Shown here one piece after another: positions 27,642 through 38,025 of a stretch of 64,000 nt of DNA (positions are counted from its first letter, which is position 1; every line of letters starts with the position of its first letter). The position numbers and the translations under genes are program-made. The stretch is from Shimia_B sp038525525 (lineage in GTDB: Bacteria > Pseudomonadota > Alphaproteobacteria > Rhodobacterales > Rhodobacteraceae), in the NCBI GenBank assembly GCA_038525525.1, contig JBCBHO010000001.1:1-64000 (forward strand), in the 5' to 3' direction. The notes below the pieces were generated by a model. The model was not told the origin of the DNA. It did no database searches and saw only the letters and a list, made by a program, of their open reading frames with translations.

Positions 27642-27806
27642 ATGATGGCTCTTTTCAACCACATCCAAGACCGGCTGGAAAAGCGCCGGGCCTACAACCG
27701 CACCGTGGCAGAGCTGCGGGCCATGCCGCTCGACGTGGCGCTCGACCTCGACATCTACCGCGAGGATGCGGAGCGGGTGGCGAGCAGCGCCGTTTACGGC
27801 CGCTAG
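27642..27806 (+). CDS. DUF1127-like small protein
   Basis: 54 residues, basic N-terminal half (NHIQDRLEKRRAYNRTVAEL) and acidic C-terminal half (DVALDLDIYREDAERVASSAVYG). The layout 'arginine-rich helix, ELR-MP-LD-DI' resembles DUF1127/YjiS-type small proteins common in this order; this is recall, not a search. A GGAGGG ribosome site lies 6 bases before two adjacent ATG codons. It stands alone between gap and convergent coaD. Confidence 0.65.
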   Translation: MMALFNHIQDRLEKRRAYNRTVAELRAMPLDVALDLDIYREDAERVASSAVYGR

Positions 27807-27842
27807 GCTCCGGGCTTCAAACGCCGGCAGCTTGCGCGGCCG

Positions 27843-28334
27843 CTAGGGCAGCCGCGCGCCGAGCGCGCGCTCGACGGCGGGGGTCACGAATTTCGACACG
27901 TCCCCGCCCAGCCGCGCGATCTCCTTGACCAGCTTGGAGGCGATGGCCTGGTGCTCGGCCTCCGCCATGAGGAACACCGTCTCCACGCTGTCGTCGAGCT
28001 GGCGGTTCATACCGACCATCTGGAACTCGTACTCGAAATCCGCCACGGCCCGCAGGCCGCGGACGATGACTTGCGCGCCGACGTCCCGGGCGCAGTCGAT
28101 GAGCAGGTTTTCGAAGGGATGCGCCACGAACTCGCAGCCCGTCTGCTCGCTGAGCGGCGCGAACTCCGCCTCCACCATGGCCACCCGCTCTTCCAGTGAG
28201 AAAAGCGGGCCCTTGTCGCGGTTGATCGCCACGCCGACGACGAGCCGGTCCACGAGCGCCCCGGCGCGGCGCATGATATCGAGATGTCCGAGCGTGATCG
28301 GGTCGAAGGTGCCTGGGTAGAGTCCGATGCGCAT
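27843..28334 (-). CDS. coaD: Pantetheine-phosphate adenylyltransferase
   Basis: Penultimate step of coenzyme A synthesis. The 163-residue protein has the nucleotidyltransferase motif GLYPGTFDPITLGHLDI (His18 region), VIVRGLRAVADFEYEFQM and the C-terminal SKLVKEIARLGGDVSKFVTPAV, all diagnostic of CoaD. It is a single gene read against gap and mmsA. The 214-base gap upstream to mmsA shows no feature apart from the mmsA ribosome site. Confidence 0.96.
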   Translation of the reverse strand: MRIGLYPGTFDPITLGHLDIMRRAGALVDRLVVGVAINRDKGPLFSLEERVAMVEAEFAPLSEQTGCEFVAHPFENLLIDCARDVGAQVIVRGLRAVADFEYEFQMVGMNRQLDDSVETVFLMAEAEHQAIASKLVKEIARLGGDVSKFVTPAVERALGARLP

Positions 28335-28548
28335 GTGCTGCCCTTTGAGGTCTGCCTAGCGGGGGACAAAGCAAAAGCCGCCCTCCCCCGTCAACCATTT
28401 GGGTGATCTGCTCGCGATGCGCGCGGGCCGGGATCCGCGACCTCGAGGTGATCGCGCCCCTCTTCGGGCCGCCCCGGGCGGCGGCGCGTCCTCGGCTTGA
28501 CCCTCCCCGCGCGGCGCGGCACGTTCGGCGCCAACTGCGGAGGATCCC

Positions 28549-30048
28549 ATGCAAGAGCTCACCCACTACATCGACGGCACCCATGTCAAAGGCAGCTCGG
28601 GCCGCTTTGCCGATGTGATGAACCCTGCCACGGGCGAAGTGCAGGCCAAGGTGCCGCTCGCAGCCCGAGGAGAGCTGGACCGCGCCGTGGAGGTGGCCAT
28701 GGCCGCGCAGCCCGCATGGGCCGCCACCAACCCCCAGCGCCGCGCCCGGGTGATGATGCAGTTCGTCTCGCTCCTCCACCGCGACATGGACAAGCTCGCA
28801 GAGGCGCTCTCCCGCGAACACGGCAAGACGCTGCCCGATGCCAAGGGTGACGTGCAGCGTGGTCTCGAAGTCGTCGAATTCTGCATCGGCGCACCGCATC
28901 TCCTGAAAGGCGACTACACCGATAGCGCGGGCCCGGGCATCGACATGTATTCGATGAAGCAGCCGCTCGGCGTAACCGCCGGCATCACCCCCTTCAACTT
29001 TCCCGCCATGATCCCGATGTGGATGTTCGCCCCCGCCATCGTCTGCGGCAATGCCTTCATCCTGAAGCCGTCGGAGCGGGATCCCTCCGTGCCGCTCATG
29101 CTGGCCGAACTCATGGAAGAGGCGGGTCTGCCCAAGGGCATCCTGCAGGTCGTGAACGGCGACAAGGAAGCGGTGGACGCGATCCTCGAGCACCCGGTGA
29201 TCCAGTCGGTGGGCTTCGTGGGATCCACCCCCATCGCCGAATACATCTACGCGCAGGGCTGCGCCCACGGAAAGCGCGTGCAATGCTTCGGCGGGGCCAA
29301 GAACCACATGATCGTCATGCCCGACGCCGACATGGACCAGGCCGCCGACGCGCTGGTGGGCGCGGGCTACGGTGCCGCGGGCGAACGCTGCATGGCGATC
29401 TCGGTGGCGGTGCCCGTGACGGATGAGGCCGCAGACCGGCTCATCGAAAAGCTTGTGCCCCGGATCGAGAAGCTGAAGGTCGGGCCCTACACCGCCGGAA
29501 ACGATGTCGATTACGGCCCCGTCGTCACAGCCGCGGCCAAGGCCAATATCGAGAAGCTCGTGGAAAGCGGGATCGACCAGGGCGCCAAGCTCGTCGTCGA
29601 CGGCCGCAACTTCAGCCTGCAAGGCTACGAGGACGGCTACTTCATCGGGCCTCACCTCTTTGACCACGCCACCAAGGACATGGACATCTACAAGAAGGAG
29701 ATCTTCGGCCCCGTCCTCACGACGGTCCGCGCGCAATCCTACGAGGACGCGCTCGATCTCGCCATGTCCCATGAATACGGCAACGGCACCGCCATCTTTA
29801 CGCGCGACGGCGACACCGCCCGCGACTTCGCCAACCGCATCAATATCGGCATGGTGGGCGTCAACGTGCCGATCCCCGTGCCGCTGGCCTACCACACCTT
29901 CGGTGGCTGGAAGAAATCCATGTTCGGCGACCTCAACCAGCACGGGCCGGATTCGATCAAGTTCTACACCCGCACCAAGACCATCACCTCCCGCTGGCCC
30001 TCGGGCATCAAGGAGGGCGGTGAATTCTCGATCCCCGTCATGGAGTAG
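28549..30048 (+). CDS. mmsA: CoA-acylating methylmalonate-semialdehyde dehydrogenase
   Basis: Converts (methyl)malonate semialdehyde to propionyl- or acetyl-CoA with NAD in valine and related catabolism. The 499-residue aldehyde dehydrogenase has GITPFNFPAMIPMWMF, the NAD-binding FVGSTPIAEYIY, and the catalytic Cys281 in GYGAAGERCMAI, where the residues around the Cys match MmsA rather than general ALDHs. GGAGGAT lies just before the ATG. It heads a same-strand run that ends with mmsB, a complete valine-degradation block. Confidence 0.95.
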   Translation: MQELTHYIDGTHVKGSSGRFADVMNPATGEVQAKVPLAARGELDRAVEVAMAAQPAWAATNPQRRARVMMQFVSLLHRDMDKLAEALSREHGKTLPDAKGDVQRGLEVVEFCIGAPHLLKGDYTDSAGPGIDMYSMKQPLGVTAGITPFNFPAMIPMWMFAPAIVCGNAFILKPSERDPSVPLMLAELMEEAGLPKGILQVVNGDKEAVDAILEHPVIQSVGFVGSTPIAEYIYAQGCAHGKRVQCFGGAKNHMIVMPDADMDQAADALVGAGYGAAGERCMAISVAVPVTDEAADRLIEKLVPRIEKLKVGPYTAGNDVDYGPVVTAAAKANIEKLVESGIDQGAKLVVDGRNFSLQGYEDGYFIGPHLFDHATKDMDIYKKEIFGPVLTTVRAQSYEDALDLAMSHEYGNGTAIFTRDGDTARDFANRINIGMVGVNVPIPVPLAYHTFGGWKKSMFGDLNQHGPDSIKFYTRTKTITSRWPSGIKEGGEFSIPVME

Positions 30049-30050
30049 TC

Positions 30051-30470
30051 ATGGCAACAGGATCGAACGCGCTCCCGGACGGGTCGCTTCTCTACCTCTG
30101 GCACCGCGGGCATGCCTCGCTCGAGGATGCCTATGCCGAGCTGCATAAGATCGTGAGCGAGGGGCGGCTGAAGCCGGGCGTCCCGCATCTGCTCGACCTC
30201 TCAGAGGTGGTGAGCTTCGACAAGGACGCGCTCGAAGTGATGAAGATCAATCTCGACGTGGCCGTCATGCTCGACCTCCTCGGCGGTGAGACGCTGCTCG
30301 TGATGTACGCGCCCACGATCACCGCGCGCCGGATGGCCAAGATGATGTATGATTTCTGGCATGGTTCGGGGGTCGTGGTGCCGCGCATCGCCGACGAGGA
30401 GGCCGCGGCGCTCGCCATGGTAGGTCGGAGCGAGACGCGCTTTTCCGAGCTGGGCTTTGTCCCCGCGTAA
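30051..30470 (+). CDS. Unknown protein with SpoIIAA/STAS-like features in the valine operon
   Basis: 139 residues, cytoplasmic, no signal or membrane helix. The alternating strand/helix pattern VPHLLDLSEVVSFDKDALE, ETLLVMYAPTITARRMAKMMYDFW and PRIADEEAAALAMVG resembles SpoIIAA-like/STAS folds, in which a strand-helix is followed by a C-terminal 'eeA.a.lg' helix. This is my reading of the pattern, not a family match. It begins 2 bases after the mmsA stop, so it is co-translated with mmsA. No catalytic motif is obvious. Confidence 0.7.
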   Translation: MATGSNALPDGSLLYLWHRGHASLEDAYAELHKIVSEGRLKPGVPHLLDLSEVVSFDKDALEVMKINLDVAVMLDLLGGETLLVMYAPTITARRMAKMMYDFWHGSGVVVPRIADEEAAALAMVGRSETRFSELGFVPA

Positions 30471-30541
30471 GGGTCATCGGCTTGCACCCATGCCCGCGGC
30501 GCTAGTATCTCAGACATGTAAGACCTCGCAGGGAGGATGCG

Positions 30542-31681
30542 ATGTTTGACCAGATGAACGAAGACCAGACCGCCATTTTCGACATGGCCAAGGCGCTCGG
30601 CCAGTCCGAGATCGCGCCCCATGCCCGCGCGTGGGAAGAGGCCGGCACAATCCCGAAGGCACTCTGGCCCAAGCTCGCCGAGCTCGGCTTCGGCGGCCTC
30701 TACGTGCGCGAGGACAGCGGCGGCTCGGGGCTCTCGCGCCACGACTCGACGCTCGTCTTCGAGGCGCTTGCCATGGCCTGCCCGTCCGTCTCGGCCTTTC
30801 TCTCGATCCACAACATGTGCGCCTGGATGATCGACAGCTTCGGCTCGGAAGACATGCACGCGGCACGGCTCGCGGACGCCGTCTCGATGGAGAAATTCTA
30901 CAGCTACTGCCTCACGGAGCCCGGCTCCGGCTCCGATGCGGCCGCGTTGAAGACGAAGGCGGAGCGCACCAACGAGGGCTACATCCTCACGGGCACGAAG
31001 GCCTTCATCTCCGGCGGCGGCTATTCGGACGCCTACATCGTCATGGCGCGCACGGGCGACAGCGGGCCGAAGGGCATCTCCTCGGTCATCGTCGATGACC
31101 GCGCAGAAGGGCTCAGCTTCGGCGGGCTCGAAGCCAAGATGGGCTGGAAGGCCCAGCCCACCCGGCAGGTGCAGCTCGATGCCTGCGCGATCCCCGCGGC
31201 GAACCTCCTCGGCGAAGAGGGCATGGGCTTTGCCTACGCCATGAAGGGCCTCGACGGCGGACGCCTCAACATCGCCGCCTGCTCGCTGGGCGGCGCGCAG
31301 GCCGCGCTCGACGCCACCCTCGCCTACATGAAGGATCGGGGCGCTTTTGGTCAGAAACTCACGGAGTTCCAGGCGCTGCAGTTCCGCTTGGCCGAGATGG
31401 AGATCGAGCTGCAGGCGGCGCGCACCTTTCTGCGCTCGGCCGCGCAATCGCTCGACGCAGGAGCCCCCGACGCCACGAAGCGCTGCGCCATGGCCAAGAA
31501 ATTCGTCACCGAGGCGGGCTCGAAGGTCGCCGATCAGTGCCTCCAGCTCCATGGCGGCTACGGCTACCTCGCCGATTACGGGATCGAGAAGATCGTCCGC
31601 GACCTCCGCGTCCACCAGATCCTCGAGGGCACGAACGAGATCATGCGCCTCATCGTGGCGCGGGACATGCTGCGCGCGTGA
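30542..31681 (+). CDS. Acyl-CoA dehydrogenase, probable isobutyryl-CoA dehydrogenase
   Basis: FAD enzyme of 379 residues. It has YCLTEPGSGSDAAALKTKA (FAD/substrate loop), FGQKLTEFQALQFRLAEME, LQLHGGYGYLADYGIEKIVRDLRVHQILEGTNEIMRLIV, with the catalytic base expected in the EGTNEI segment as in short/branched-chain ACADs. Placement between mmsA and the 3-hydroxyisobutyryl-CoA hydrolase gene makes isobutyryl-CoA the likely substrate. The ribosome site GGGAGGAT abuts the start. Confidence 0.88.
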   Translation: MFDQMNEDQTAIFDMAKALGQSEIAPHARAWEEAGTIPKALWPKLAELGFGGLYVREDSGGSGLSRHDSTLVFEALAMACPSVSAFLSIHNMCAWMIDSFGSEDMHAARLADAVSMEKFYSYCLTEPGSGSDAAALKTKAERTNEGYILTGTKAFISGGGYSDAYIVMARTGDSGPKGISSVIVDDRAEGLSFGGLEAKMGWKAQPTRQVQLDACAIPAANLLGEEGMGFAYAMKGLDGGRLNIAACSLGGAQAALDATLAYMKDRGAFGQKLTEFQALQFRLAEMEIELQAARTFLRSAAQSLDAGAPDATKRCAMAKKFVTEAGSKVADQCLQLHGGYGYLADYGIEKIVRDLRVHQILEGTNEIMRLIVARDMLRA

Positions 31682-31705
31682 GCACGGCCCCGTTTCAGCG
31701 CGTCC

Positions 31706-31759
31706 CGGGCCTGACCCGGGACCTCGTGGACCGGAGTGAGAGGCCCCGGGTCAGGCCCG
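31706..31759. repeat. REP-like palindrome in the valine operon
   Basis: Perfect 15-bp arms CGGGCCTGACCCGGG (31706-31720) and CCCGGGTCAGGCCCG (31745-31759). Inside them a second 4-bp pairing, CCTC (31722-31725) / GAGG (31740-31743), extends the stem past one mismatch. No T-run follows. It sits between the acyl-CoA dehydrogenase and the hydrolase gene. The style (CCGGGTC core) is like dispersed intergenic palindromes in this group; no second copy was noticed in the window. Confidence 0.75.
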
Positions 31760-31775
31760 CGGCGTGTTGCACGGG

Positions 31776-32801
31776 ATGACCGACGTTCACATCCGAACCG
31801 AGGGCCGCGCGGGCTGGATCACGCTCAATCGCCCCGCCGCGCTCAATGCCCTCACGCATGCCATGTGCCTCGAGATCGAGGAGGCGATCACCGCATGGGC
31901 CGGCGATGACGGCGTTGGCCACATCGTCATCGACGCGTCCGGCGACAAGGCTTTCTGCGCGGGCGGCGACATCGCGGAGATGTATGCCACGGGCATGGCA
32001 GGCGATTATGCCTATGGCCGCCGCTTCTGGACCGACGAATACCGCCTCAACGCCAAGCTCAAGCTCTACCCTAAGCCCATCGTCACCTTTCTCCACGGCT
32101 TCACCATGGGCGGCGGCGTGGGCGTGGGCTGCCATGCCTCGCACCGGATCGTCTGCGAAAGCTCGCAGATCGCCATGCCGGAGGTCTCCATCGGCCTTCT
32201 GCCCGATGTGGGGGGATCGCTCATCCTCGCTCACGCGCCCGGGCGCACGGGCGATTACCTCGCCGTCACCGCCGCGCGCATGTCCGCCGGGGACGCGATC
32301 TATGCAGGCTTCGCCGATCATTTCGTGCCTGAAGCGGACTGGCCCGCGCTCAAGGACAGGCTCCGTGAGGAGCTGGACTTGCCCCGGCACGCCGCGCCCC
32401 AGGCACCGCTCGCGGCCCATCAGGACGCACTTCAGGAGCACTTCGCGGGCGCGGGGCCAGCCGACATCCTGCGCAGCCTCGAGGGCGTGGAGGATCCCTT
32501 CCTCGCGGAGGCAGCGCGGCGCATGCGGCGCCATTCCCCGCTCGCCATGGCCTGCGCGCTCGAGGCGGTCCGCCGCCTGCGATCCACCGATGACATCACC
32601 CGCGCGCTCGAGCTCGAATACCGCTTCACGCACCGCGCGATGGAGCACGGCGATTTCATCGAGGGCATCCGCGCGCAGATCATCGACAAGGACAAGAGCC
32701 CGCGCTGGCGGCAGGGCGTCGACACGCTGTCGGCGGCGGAAGTGAGCGCGATGCTCCGTCCCCTCGGCGCCGACACACTGAACCTGGAGGACCCGGCATG
32801 A
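31776..32801 (+). CDS. 3-hydroxyisobutyryl-CoA hydrolase (HIBCH-like crotonase)
   Basis: Removes CoA from 3-hydroxyisobutyryl-CoA in valine breakdown. The 341-residue crotonase-fold protein has ALNALTHAMCLEIEEAI, KAFCAGGDIAEMY, and GFTMGGGVGVGCHASHRIVCE...AMPEVSIGLLPDVGGS, whose MPE and PDVG elements carry the active-site Glu and Asp of HIBCH. Length is larger than simple hydratases (about 260), as expected for HIBCH. I start at ATG 31776 (MTDVHIRTEG); a GTG four codons earlier is possible. The stop overlaps mmsB as ATGA. Confidence 0.87.
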   Translation: MTDVHIRTEGRAGWITLNRPAALNALTHAMCLEIEEAITAWAGDDGVGHIVIDASGDKAFCAGGDIAEMYATGMAGDYAYGRRFWTDEYRLNAKLKLYPKPIVTFLHGFTMGGGVGVGCHASHRIVCESSQIAMPEVSIGLLPDVGGSLILAHAPGRTGDYLAVTAARMSAGDAIYAGFADHFVPEADWPALKDRLREELDLPRHAAPQAPLAAHQDALQEHFAGAGPADILRSLEGVEDPFLAEAARRMRRHSPLAMACALEAVRRLRSTDDITRALELEYRFTHRAMEHGDFIEGIRAQIIDKDKSPRWRQGVDTLSAAEVSAMLRPLGADTLNLEDPA

Positions 32802-33667
32802 AGATCGGATTTATTGGCCTCGGCAACATGGGCGCGCCCATGGCGGCCAATCTGGCGGCGGCGGGCCATGACGTGATGGGCTTCGACACGGCTACGCAGC
32901 CCGAGGGCCTCTCGATGGCCGAGACAGCGCAGGGCGCCGCCGAGGGCGCGGACGTCGTCATCACCATGCTGCCCAACGGCGATATCCTCCGCGCGGTCGC
33001 AGCCGACATCCTGCCAGCCATGGCCAAGGGGGCTATCCTGCTGGATTGCTCCACGGTGGACGTGGCCTCCGCGCGGGAGGTGGCCGCCTCGGCGGCGGAT
33101 CATGGCGTGGCCACGCTCGATGCACCCGTCTCCGGCGGGATCGGCGGGGCCACGAACGGTACGCTCACCTTCATGGTTGGCGGAGAGACCGCCGCCTTCA
33201 AGACCGCCAAGCCACTCTTCGACATCATGGGCCAGAAGGCCGTCCATTGTGGGCCAGCGGGCAACGGGCAAGCCGCCAAAATCTGCAACAACATGATCCT
33301 CGGCATCACGATGATCGGCACCTGCGAGGCCTTCGCGCTGGCCGACAAGCTGGGTCTCGACCGGCAGGCGATGTTTGACGTGGTGAGCACGTCCTCGGGC
33401 TATTCGTGGTCCATGAATGCCTACTGCCCGGCTCCGGGCATCGGCCCACAAAGCCCGGCGGACAACGATTACACGCCGGGCTTCGCCGCGGCGCTGATGC
33501 TCAAGGACCTGCGCTTGTCGCAAGCCGCCGCCGCCGATGCCGATGCCGACACGCCGCTCGGCGCAGCCGCCACGGAGCTCTACCGGCAATTCGTCGATGA
33601 CGAGGGCCAGGGCGGCAAGGATTTCAGCGCCATGCTGCCTCGCTTCGAGGCCCGTGGACGAGGTTGA
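32798..33667 (+). CDS. mmsB: 3-hydroxyisobutyrate dehydrogenase
   Basis: NAD-dependent oxidation of 3-hydroxyisobutyrate to methylmalonate semialdehyde, the substrate of MmsA encoded at the operon's other end. The 289-residue protein opens with the Rossmann motif KIGFIGLGNMGAPMAANLAAAGHDV, then LDCSTVD, DAPVSGGIGGATNGTLTFMVGG, and the catalytic Lys in GNGQAAKICNNMILG. Its ATG overlaps the upstream stop. Confidence 0.95.
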   Translation: MKIGFIGLGNMGAPMAANLAAAGHDVMGFDTATQPEGLSMAETAQGAAEGADVVITMLPNGDILRAVAADILPAMAKGAILLDCSTVDVASAREVAASAADHGVATLDAPVSGGIGGATNGTLTFMVGGETAAFKTAKPLFDIMGQKAVHCGPAGNGQAAKICNNMILGITMIGTCEAFALADKLGLDRQAMFDVVSTSSGYSWSMNAYCPAPGIGPQSPADNDYTPGFAAALMLKDLRLSQAAAADADADTPLGAAATELYRQFVDDEGQGGKDFSAMLPRFEARGRG

Positions 33668-33729
33668 TGGACGGGGCTGACCCCGCCTGCTATCTTGCCG
33701 CTGTCCGCGACCCAAGGAAGGAGGCTACC

Positions 33730-33813
33730 ATGGCCACCACCACCGTCGTCGGCATCTTCATCATCGCGTTTGCGGGCCTTGGCGCCCTCTGGCTCTACCG
33801 CTCGGGCTTCTGA
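33730..33813 (+). CDS. 27-residue membrane microprotein after mmsB
   Basis: A near-perfect ribosome site (AAGGAAGGAGG, ending 6 bases before ATG) precedes a 27-residue frame that is almost entirely one helix: short polar head MATTT, then VVGIFIIAFAGLGALWLYR and a final SGF. It lies 62 bases after mmsB and converges on uvrA, with 3 bases between stops. Function is unknown. The ribosome site makes real translation likely. Confidence 0.6.
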   Translation: MATTTVVGIFIIAFAGLGALWLYRSGF

Positions 33814-33816
33814 ATA

Positions 33817-36711
<2,895 letters not shown>

Positions 36712-36768
36712 CCCTTAATGACATCCAAGACATAGGTCCCGGACCCGCGCTCGCCAATTCAGATTTGT

Positions 36769-36783
36769 GAACGAAGCATGAAC
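36769..36783 (-). promoter_or_regulatory. LexA operator (SOS box) of uvrA
   Basis: On the minus strand GTTC-ATGCTTC-GTTC, a perfect match to the alphaproteobacterial GTTC-N7-GTTC box, 58 bases upstream of uvrA. It is the same pattern as the lexA box 33 kb away, which supports damage-inducible excision repair. Confidence 0.82.
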
Positions 36784-36786
36784 ACC

Positions 36787-37914
36787 CTACCTCAAGCGCT
36801 GCGTCACCGCACGCACAATCATGAGCGCGGCCACCGGCCAGAGGATGAGCAGCGCCCAGAGGCCCGCATCTCCCGTCCCCGCTATGACGAATGCGAAGAT
36901 CGGCGTGCCGAGCCCGGTCCCCACATTGCCCATCTGCGCGATGGCCCCCGTGGCCCGCGCCTGATCGCCCCCGCGCGCGTTCCACGCCGGGATCGCGGCA
37001 AAGCAGGCGCCCGGGACGAGGCCCATCCCGATGAAGAGAAGGTAGCTTGCGGGCCAGAAGCCCAGCGGCAGAGGCAGTGCGCCGAAGAGCATGCAGAGAT
37101 ATCCCAGCGCCATGACCCGCCCCGGCGGCTGCGACTTGCAGAGCCAGCCCGCCGCGAAGGTCCCCGCAAGCGAGACGAGCGGCAGGATGCCCGCGAGCTC
37201 CGGACGCGCGAAAGCAGGCGGCAGGAAGGTCACCGTCGCCACGAAGAGCAGCGTGTAGATCACGAAGACGAGCGCCGGCCCCGCGAGCCGGGCGCTGCCA
37301 TAGGCCTCCCGGTGCGCGGCGAAGAAGGCGATATCGGTGGGTTCCCCGCGCGTGGGCGGCAAGAGCACCCAGAGCACGACGAAGAGCAAAGCGAAGGTCG
37401 CGCCGTGGGTGAGAAAGAGCGCCTCCACCCCGCCGAGCGCCAGAAGCGGTGGAAAGACGGCGGCGGCGACGGCGAAGGCCACGCCAAAAAACATCGCCCA
37501 GATCGACATGACCACCGGCCGGTCCGCATCGGTGGCCGCCGCCGCCATCGTGGGCGGCACGGCCACCACCAGCGCGAGATGCGAGACCCCTTCGAGGGCC
37601 CGCAGGAGCAGCATGGGCAGGTAAGGCGGCAAAAGCGCGCCGGCGAGGCTCACCCCTGCCCCCAGCGCCAGCGCGCCGAGGATCACGGGCCGCGTGCCGA
37701 GCCGCGCCACGAGTGCGCCCGCCACCACGCCCAACGCGATCCCGATCGAGGAGACCATCGTCACGAAAAAGGAAACCGCCTGCACGCTGGCCTCATAGTG
37801 CGCCGCGAGGGCGTCGAGCGTGAGCGAAACCTTGATGAATTGCATCGCCGCCAAGAGGCCGACGATGAAGAGAATGGCGACTAGGGCCCAAGATGTCCGC
37901 GCGGGAGGCTGCAT
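36787..37914 (-). CDS. Major facilitator superfamily transporter
   Basis: 375-residue polytopic membrane protein with about 12 helices, beginning MQPPARTSWALVAILFIVGLL. It has the MFS loop-2/3 element GALVARLGTRPVILGAL and repeated Gly/Ala-rich helices (GVAFAVAAAVFPPLLAL). Substrate is not recognisable; the family includes cyanate, sugar and drug transporters. The start is the Met at 37914, since further upstream there is no membrane-like sequence. It lies upstream of uvrA on the same strand, but the LexA box between them suggests uvrA has its own promoter. Confidence 0.85.
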   Translation of the reverse strand: MQPPARTSWALVAILFIVGLLAAMQFIKVSLTLDALAAHYEASVQAVSFFVTMVSSIGIALGVVAGALVARLGTRPVILGALALGAGVSLAGALLPPYLPMLLLRALEGVSHLALVVAVPPTMAAAATDADRPVVMSIWAMFFGVAFAVAAAVFPPLLALGGVEALFLTHGATFALLFVVLWVLLPPTRGEPTDIAFFAAHREAYGSARLAGPALVFVIYTLLFVATVTFLPPAFARPELAGILPLVSLAGTFAAGWLCKSQPPGRVMALGYLCMLFGALPLPLGFWPASYLLFIGMGLVPGACFAAIPAWNARGGDQARATGAIAQMGNVGTGLGTPIFAFVIAGTGDAGLWALLILWPVAALMIVRAVTQRLR

Positions 37915-38025
37915 CCGCCTCCCTTCGCGCCACTGCGGCAAGAAGGCAAGGCAGGCACGGAATTCCTTTCTTTGCGGGCCGGTCGAATCGCGCAACCCTG
38001 CGGTTCGTTCTTTTGGAGATTTCCG

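Noticed and set aside
27817..29943. 708-codon minus-strand frame covering coaD and mmsA
   Set aside because: Shadow of mmsA and coaD; the composition is Gly/His/Arg-rich without domains.
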